NCBI GenBank assembly: GCA_965261535.1
Contig: OZ253469.1
Coordinates: 4,030,001 to 4,094,000, forward strand
From: VXNE01 sp965261535
Lineage (GTDB): Bacteria > Pseudomonadota > Gammaproteobacteria > Pseudomonadales > Azotimanducaceae
Direction of reading: 5' to 3'
DNA length: 64,000 bases
A program made the translations under genes and the position numbers. Each line of letters opens with the position of its first letter. Within the stretch, counting starts at the first letter, position 1. This document shows, piece by piece, positions 59,603 to 64,000 of this stretch. Below the pieces are notes generated by a model that saw only the letters and a program-made list of their open reading frames with translations, searched no databases and was not told the DNA's origin.

Positions 59603-59995
59603 ATGGCAGAGTCATACAGCTATGGGACAGGTCGCCGCAAGACGTCCGCGGCGCGCGTGTTCATGCACCCCGGCAGCGGTCGCATCGTCGTCAACGGTCG
59701 GCCCATCGACGAATACTTTGGTCGCGAAACCGCCCGCATGATCGTTCGGCAACCCCTGGAGGTGGCAGGGTTCGTGGACCGATTCGATATCAGGGTGACG
59801 GTGAAGGGCGGCGGCGCGTCCGGCCAGGCGGGCGCGATTCGGCACGGCCTGGCGCGCGCACTGGTCGAGTACGACGAGGCGCTGCGGCCGAGCCTGCGCA
59901 AAGCGGGTTTCCTTACGCGCGACGCGAGAGAAGTGGAACGCAAGAAAGTGGGCTTGCGCAAGGCGCGCAAGCGTCCGCAATTCTCCAAGCGCTAG
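59603..59995 (+). CDS. rpsI: 30S ribosomal protein S9
   Basis: 130 residues: YGTGRRKTSAARVFMHPGSG, then QAGAIRHGLARALVEYDEAL and the basic tail ending KRPQFSKR that reaches the P-site tRNA. An AGGGAGAG Shine-Dalgarno precedes the ATG. It lies 33 bp after rplM. Confidence 0.99.
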   Translation: MAESYSYGTGRRKTSAARVFMHPGSGRIVVNGRPIDEYFGRETARMIVRQPLEVAGFVDRFDIRVTVKGGGASGQAGAIRHGLARALVEYDEALRPSLRKAGFLTRDAREVERKKVGLRKARKRPQFSKR

Positions 59996-60007
59996 CAGCC
60001 TGTCGGA

Positions 60008-60027
60008 CTTGCCGCTCTAGCGGCAAG
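60008..60027. terminator. Inverted repeat after rpsI
   Basis: CTTGCCGCTCTAGCGGCAAG forms an 8-bp perfect stem with a TCTA loop 13 bp after the rpsI stop. There is no T-run, so it is a weak or factor-dependent terminator candidate. The rest of the gap to 60256 shows no gene that I can support. Confidence 0.5.
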
Positions 60028-60256
60028 ATCGATGGGATGACGGGGACGCGGGTGGGACGAAACAGTCGGGCTTGGGCGGGGGCAAAACACGGCGCACCCG
60101 AAGAGGGCGAGGGATTTTGTGGCGCCAACTCGGGCGCTGTGTGCACAGGAAGAAGCGAACCGGCGGCGATTGTTCACAACGACGCGGGACAGGTGGCAAG
60201 GGTGACGGGCACGGGATCTAAGGACGTGCCGATGGAATTGAGGGAGAGATCTCCTC

Positions 60257-60868
60257 TTGAGTGACGCAGGGACGCGCGATGATCGCCCGGACAAGGGTGA
60301 CGCAGGCAATGTGGACAAGACGCGGCGGCGACTACTGGTCGGCTCGACCGCAGTCGTCGGCGGCATCGGCATGGCTGGGGCCGCGATACCGTTTGTGAAA
60401 TCCTGGAATCCCAGCGCGAAGGCGCGGGCCTTGGGCGCACCCGTCGAGGTCGACATCTCGAAATTGAATCCAGGAGAAATGCTGGGTCCGATACCGGCCT
60501 GGCGCGGCCAGCCCGTATTCGTGGTTAGACGAACAGCGGAAACCGTTGAGCAGCTCGTTTCGGAAGACGACGCACTCGCAGATCCGGATTCGAAAAACAA
60601 GGAGAGGCAGCCGGCGTATGCCAAGAATGCCTGGCGTTCGCGGCGGCCAGAGATCGGCGTGTACCTGGGGCTCTGTACCCACCTCGGCTGCTCCCCCAAG
60701 TTCCGCGGCGAGGAAGGAAACTTTTTCTGCGTCTGTCACGGGTCGGTTTTCGACCTGGCTGGGAGGGTGTTCAAGAACAAACCCGCGCCGGACAATCTGA
60801 CTGTGCCGCCATATCGTTTCGAAACGGACAACCTGATCGTCATCGGCGAGGACGAGGAGCACGCTTAG
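60257..60868 (+). CDS. petA: Ubiquinol-cytochrome c reductase Rieske iron-sulfur subunit
   Basis: 203 residues, TTG start at 60257. A twin-Arg-like KTRRRLLVGSTAVVGGIG precedes the membrane anchor. Cluster-binding motifs are LCTHLGCSPKF and CVCHGSVFDLAGRV, the [2Fe-2S] Cys-His pairs. It takes electrons from ubiquinol in the bc1 complex. petB starts 1 bp after its stop codon. Confidence 0.97.
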   Translation: MSDAGTRDDRPDKGDAGNVDKTRRRLLVGSTAVVGGIGMAGAAIPFVKSWNPSAKARALGAPVEVDISKLNPGEMLGPIPAWRGQPVFVVRRTAETVEQLVSEDDALADPDSKNKERQPAYAKNAWRSRRPEIGVYLGLCTHLGCSPKFRGEEGNFFCVCHGSVFDLAGRVFKNKPAPDNLTVPPYRFETDNLIVIGEDEEHA

Positions 60869-60869
60869 C

Positions 60870-62129
60870 ATGGCGGAGTCTGCGGGGCGTCCCGGCCGTT
60901 GGGTTCGATTCGTCGCCTGGCTCGACGAGCGCATGCCGCTCACGGAGACCGTCGAGTACCACGCGACCAAGTACTACGCCCCAAAGAACCTCAACTTCTG
61001 GTACTACTTCGGCGTCTTCGCCCTCTTTGTTCTGGTCGTCCAGATCGTCAGCGGCATCTGGCTGACAATGATGTATATCCCGAGCGGGGACGGCGCCTTC
61101 GCCTCTGTGGAATACATCATGCGCGACGTGGACTACGGATACCTCCTCCGCTACATCCACTCTACGGGCGCCTCGGCATTCTTCCTGGTCGTATACCTGC
61201 ACATGTTTCGAGCGCTGGCCTACGGCTCCTACCGGCGGCCCAGGGAACTGCTTTGGCTGATCGGGATGGCGATTTACCTGGTCCTCATGGTCGAGGGGTT
61301 CTTCGGCTACCTGCTTCCCTGGGGCAACATGTCGTACTGGGGTGCGCAGGTGATCGTTTCGCTGGTCGGCGCGGTGCCCGTGATCGGGCCGGACCTGATG
61401 CAGTGGGTGCGTGGCGACTACCTGATGTCGGAAATCACGTTGACCCGTTTCTTCTCGCTACATGTCGTCGCGCTGCCGCTGATGCTCGTCGGTCTAGTCT
61501 GCCTGCATGTGATAACGCTGCACCACGTCGGCTCAAACAATCCGGAAGGCGTAGAGATCAAGAAGCACAAGGACGCGTCCGGCGTACCGCTGGACGGCAT
61601 TCCTTTTCATCCCTACTACACGGTGCACGATTTTCGGGCCCTCGTCGTGTTCCTGTTCGCGTTTTGCGTGGTCGTGTTCTATGCGCCCGAAATGTTCGGG
61701 TACTTCATCGAGAAACCGAACTTCGAGCAGGCGGATCCCTTGAAGACACCGGAACACATAGCTCCGGTCTGGTACTACACGCCGTTCTACGCGATGTTGC
61801 GGGCGACCACTTTTCCGCTGTTCGGCCTTCCAGCCAAGTTCTGGGGGCTGATCGTGATGGGCGGAGCCGTACTGATTCCCACGATCCTGCCATGGCTTGA
61901 TCGGAGCCGTGTTCGCTCCATTCGGCACAAGGGCGTGCTGTCCAAGTGCATGCTGGCGATCTTCGTGGTCAGCTTTCTCATTCTGGGCTACCTGGGAACG
62001 ATCCCGCATTCGGACCTTGCCACGGCGGCGGCCCAGGTCTGCACGCTGCTCTACTTTTCGTACTTTCTTCTCATGCCCTGGTATACGCGCGTCGAGCGGA
62101 CCAAGCCGGTACCGGAACGGGTGACGTGA
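60870..62129 (+). CDS. petB: Cytochrome b of the bc1 complex
   Basis: 419 residues, about eight membrane helices. Haem ligands lie in RYIHSTGASAFFLVVYLHMF and FFSLHVVALPLMLVGLVCLH. The Qo-site PEWY-type loop reads APVWYYTPFYAMLR near 300. WLTMMYIPS and GYLLPWGNMSYWGAQV are strong family signatures. It overlaps petC by 4 bp (GTGA). Confidence 0.98.
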   Translation: MAESAGRPGRWVRFVAWLDERMPLTETVEYHATKYYAPKNLNFWYYFGVFALFVLVVQIVSGIWLTMMYIPSGDGAFASVEYIMRDVDYGYLLRYIHSTGASAFFLVVYLHMFRALAYGSYRRPRELLWLIGMAIYLVLMVEGFFGYLLPWGNMSYWGAQVIVSLVGAVPVIGPDLMQWVRGDYLMSEITLTRFFSLHVVALPLMLVGLVCLHVITLHHVGSNNPEGVEIKKHKDASGVPLDGIPFHPYYTVHDFRALVVFLFAFCVVVFYAPEMFGYFIEKPNFEQADPLKTPEHIAPVWYYTPFYAMLRATTFPLFGLPAKFWGLIVMGGAVLIPTILPWLDRSRVRSIRHKGVLSKCMLAIFVVSFLILGYLGTIPHSDLATAAAQVCTLLYFSYFLLMPWYTRVERTKPVPERVT

Positions 62130-62989
62130 GCCTTCGTCCAATCAGTTTGGGCCCGAAACGCTGGGCGCGATGCGCGAGGGGATGCGTGGCTGTCGCCCTT
62201 TCTTTCGGGCTGGGCGCCGGCGCCGCCGAGTCGGACTGGCCGATGCGTTCGATGCAGCCCGACTTGCGCGACGCGCCGTCACTCCAGCGGGGGATCAAGT
62301 ACTACGTCAACTATTGCCTGGGATGCCATTCGCTGAAGTTCCAGCGCTATGAGCGCACGGCGATCGACCTCGGCGTGCCGGAAGAGTTGTTCATGGATAA
62401 CCTGATCTTCACCGGACAGAAGATCGGCGGTTTGATGGCCACGTCCATGCCTCTGGAAGAGGCCAAGGCCTGGTTCGGCGCGCCGCCGCCGGATCTCACC
62501 ATGGTGGCCCGAGTTCGGGGAGTGGATTGGCTATACAACTACCTGACGACGTTCTACGTCGACGAAGATCGACCATTTGGCGTTAACAACAAGGTCTTTC
62601 CCAATGTCGGCATGCCGAATGTCCTGATGGAACTCCAGGGACACCAGATGGAGAGCGCGTGCGGCCCCAGGCCTGCGAACCTGTTGGACGGCGAAAAGGC
62701 CGTGCTGGACGGGTTCCTGGCGTTGACTGGGGAGGATGCGAGAGCCCGGGAAAGTGAAATCAGGAGTCGCTACCGCTGCGACGACCTCGTGGTGGAAGCG
62801 GGGACGGGCCTTCTGAGCAATGAAGAATTCGACCAGGCGGTGTACGACATCGTCAACTTTCTCTACTACGTGGGCGAGCCGACGCGTCTCGAACGCGAGC
62901 GCCTGGGCATCTACGTCCTCTTGTTCTTAGGTGTCCTGTTCGTTTTCGCATACCTGCTCAATCGCGAGTACTGGAAGGATATCCACTGA
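62126..62989 (+). CDS. petC: Cytochrome c1
   Basis: 287 residues from GTG 62126. Signal sequence (RGCVAVALSFGLGAGAAESD), haem motif VNYCLGCHSLKFQRY (CxxCH), a distal Met probably in MATSMPLEEAKAWFG or VLMELQGHQM, and the C-terminal anchor LGIYVLLFLGVLFVFAYLL, ending EYWKDIH. It passes electrons from the Rieske protein to soluble cytochrome c. Confidence 0.97.
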   Translation: MSLRPISLGPKRWARCARGCVAVALSFGLGAGAAESDWPMRSMQPDLRDAPSLQRGIKYYVNYCLGCHSLKFQRYERTAIDLGVPEELFMDNLIFTGQKIGGLMATSMPLEEAKAWFGAPPPDLTMVARVRGVDWLYNYLTTFYVDEDRPFGVNNKVFPNVGMPNVLMELQGHQMESACGPRPANLLDGEKAVLDGFLALTGEDARARESEIRSRYRCDDLVVEAGTGLLSNEEFDQAVYDIVNFLYYVGEPTRLERERLGIYVLLFLGVLFVFAYLLNREYWKDIH

Positions 62990-63008
62990 TCCCGCGCGCG
63001 AGGTGCCC

Positions 63009-63641
63009 ATGAGTATTGTCACGAGGCGATCGTCGATGACGCTGTTTTCCGATGCTGTCGATCACTACAGCCATCGCGTCCGGATGGTCGTTGCGGAAAA
63101 GGGCGTGAACGTGGACATCGTGGATGTCAGTCCGGGCAAGAAACCCGAAGACTTGGCCGAGATCAATCCCTACAACACATTGCCCACGTTGCTCGATCGC
63201 GAACTGGTCCTGTTCGATAGCACGGTCATCATGGAATATCTCGACGAGCGTTTTCCCCACCCGCCGCTGCTTCCCGTGTATCCGGTGGCGCGGGCGCAGA
63301 GCCGTTCGCTCATACATCGGATCGAGAAGGACTGGACAAGGAACGTCGACCTGCTCATGTCCGGAAGAAGCCGTGAACCGACGTTGGCGAAGGCGCGCAA
63401 GGAGTTGACCGAAAGCATGATCGCCGTCGCGCCGGTATTCGCGGACAAGCCCTTCTTCATGAGCGATGAGTTCACCCTGGTGGATTGCTGCGTGGCGCCT
63501 ATCCTCTGGCGCCTGAAATACATGGGCATCAAGCTTCCCGAACGGCAGGCGCGGCCCATGCGCAAGTACATGCGCGAAATCTTCGCCCGTGCGTCTTTTC
63601 GCAGCAGTCTTACCGAGATCGAAATGGAAATGTACGACTGA
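63009..63641 (+). CDS. sspA: Stringent starvation protein A
   Basis: 210 residues from ATG 63009. A GST fold without the catalytic residue: MTLFSDAVDHYSHRVRMVVA, NPYNTLPTLLDRELVLFDST, VIMEYLDERFPHPPLLPVYP and DEFTLVDCCVAPILWRL. SspA binds RNA polymerase holoenzyme at sigma-70. The petABC-sspAB order is typical of gammaproteobacteria. Confidence 0.96.
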   Translation: MSIVTRRSSMTLFSDAVDHYSHRVRMVVAEKGVNVDIVDVSPGKKPEDLAEINPYNTLPTLLDRELVLFDSTVIMEYLDERFPHPPLLPVYPVARAQSRSLIHRIEKDWTRNVDLLMSGRSREPTLAKARKELTESMIAVAPVFADKPFFMSDEFTLVDCCVAPILWRLKYMGIKLPERQARPMRKYMREIFARASFRSSLTEIEMEMYD

Positions 63642-63642
63642 C

Positions 63643-64000
63643 GTGAATTCTTCGCGTCCCTACCTCATAAACGCGCTGATTGACTGGATCGCGGACAACG
63701 ACTGTACCCCCTTTGTTATCGTTGCGGCCGATGTCGATGGTGTGGAGGTGCCTGCCGAATACGTGGAAGGAAATCGAATCGTGCTCAACATTTCCCCGCG
63801 CGCGGTGCGCAATTTCGGCATTGCCGACGGGGCCATGACTTTCGACTCTCGCTTCGGCGGACGGCCCTTTCGCGTTGTCGCGCCGCTCGCGGCGGTCGTC
63901 GCCGTCTATGCAAAAGAGACAGGCCAGGGGATGGCATTCGAAGTCGGGACGACATCGTTGCGTCCCACCGGCGGCGATGCTCCCGAGCGGGGCGGCGAAA
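63643..64000 (+). CDS. sspB: ClpXP protease specificity-enhancing factor SspB, 3' end outside window
   Basis: GTG 63643 is 1 bp after the sspA stop. The frame reads MNSSRPYLINALIDWIADND, TPFVIVAADVDGVEVPAEYV and RIVLNISPRAVRNFGIADGA, then SRFGGRPFRVVAPLAAVVAV, the SspB substrate-binding domain that tethers ssrA-tagged proteins to ClpX. About 119 codons are seen; the ClpX-binding tail is beyond the window. Confidence 0.94.
   Translation, partial: MNSSRPYLINALIDWIADNDCTPFVIVAADVDGVEVPAEYVEGNRIVLNISPRAVRNFGIADGAMTFDSRFGGRPFRVVAPLAAVVAVYAKETGQGMAFEVGTTSLRPTGGDAPERGGE

Noticed and set aside
60028..60256. Arg/Pro-rich ORFs between rpsI and petA
   Set aside because: They lack motifs and look like composition effects; only the inverted repeat at 60008-60027 is reported.

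Overview
The window is a GC-rich gammaproteobacterial chromosome segment. The evidence is gene order: gatCAB beside mreBCD-yhdP-tldD-pmbA, yrbG-kdsC-lptCAB-rpoN-hpf-ptsN-HPr, bolA-hisD, zapE-rplM-rpsI, and petABC-sspAB. These are standard gammaproteobacterial neighbourhoods, although several usual members are absent from their expected places (kdsD, rapZ, murA, hisG, maf, rng). The single-chain glycyl-tRNA synthetase and the GatCAB amidotransferase fit a lineage outside the enterics. No tRNA, rRNA or CRISPR array was recognised.

Layout. Positions 1-8046 are a cell-surface polysaccharide block: two GT4 glycosyltransferases, manC, an SDR epimerase, rfbA and a GT2 glycosyltransferase. Positions 8183-15000 are an eroded accessory stretch: a dead formylglycine-generating-enzyme (FGE) domain, a secreted VWA protein running out of frame into an FGE-like gene, transposase debris, a DUF4160/DUF2442 pair, and a DruA/ISAs1 remnant abutting an IS1182 remnant. 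Positions 15214-22227 are housekeeping and sulfur genes on the minus strand (gcvR, glyS, a phosphoesterase, thiolase with OB-fold partner, cysNC, cysD). Positions 22300-36100 are a second accessory stretch with toxin-antitoxin stubs, an AAA/DUF4143 ATPase, truncated TRAP permease, ThuA protein, dead integrase, lipoprotein and sulfatase, a Fic protein, an intact AbrB/PIN pair and a duplicated C13-type peptidase. From 36149 to the end the window is almost entirely core genes for amidotransferase, cell shape, envelope biogenesis, LPS export, nitrogen PTS, histidine synthesis, ribosome, cytochrome bc1 and stringent starvation proteins.

The most striking feature is a family of short GC-rich palindromic units, with hairpin core GCGAGGGGGCACCCCTCGC, at ten places. 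The units have periods of 33, 42 or 45 bp, all multiples of three. Three arrays lie inside reading frames of important envelope genes: they insert 37 residues near the active site of KdsC, add about 91 residues to the C-terminus of LptA, and insert 80 residues in YhdP. Others sit just before mreC, HPr, bolA and the peptidase gene. At two loci the hairpins flank a 291-bp module that reads as identical in both copies; a diverged, hairpin-free third copy lies at 11634-11845. Conserved head and tail boxes around the arrays suggest a modular, mobile non-autonomous element that tolerates, or has been selected for, in-frame insertion into proteins.
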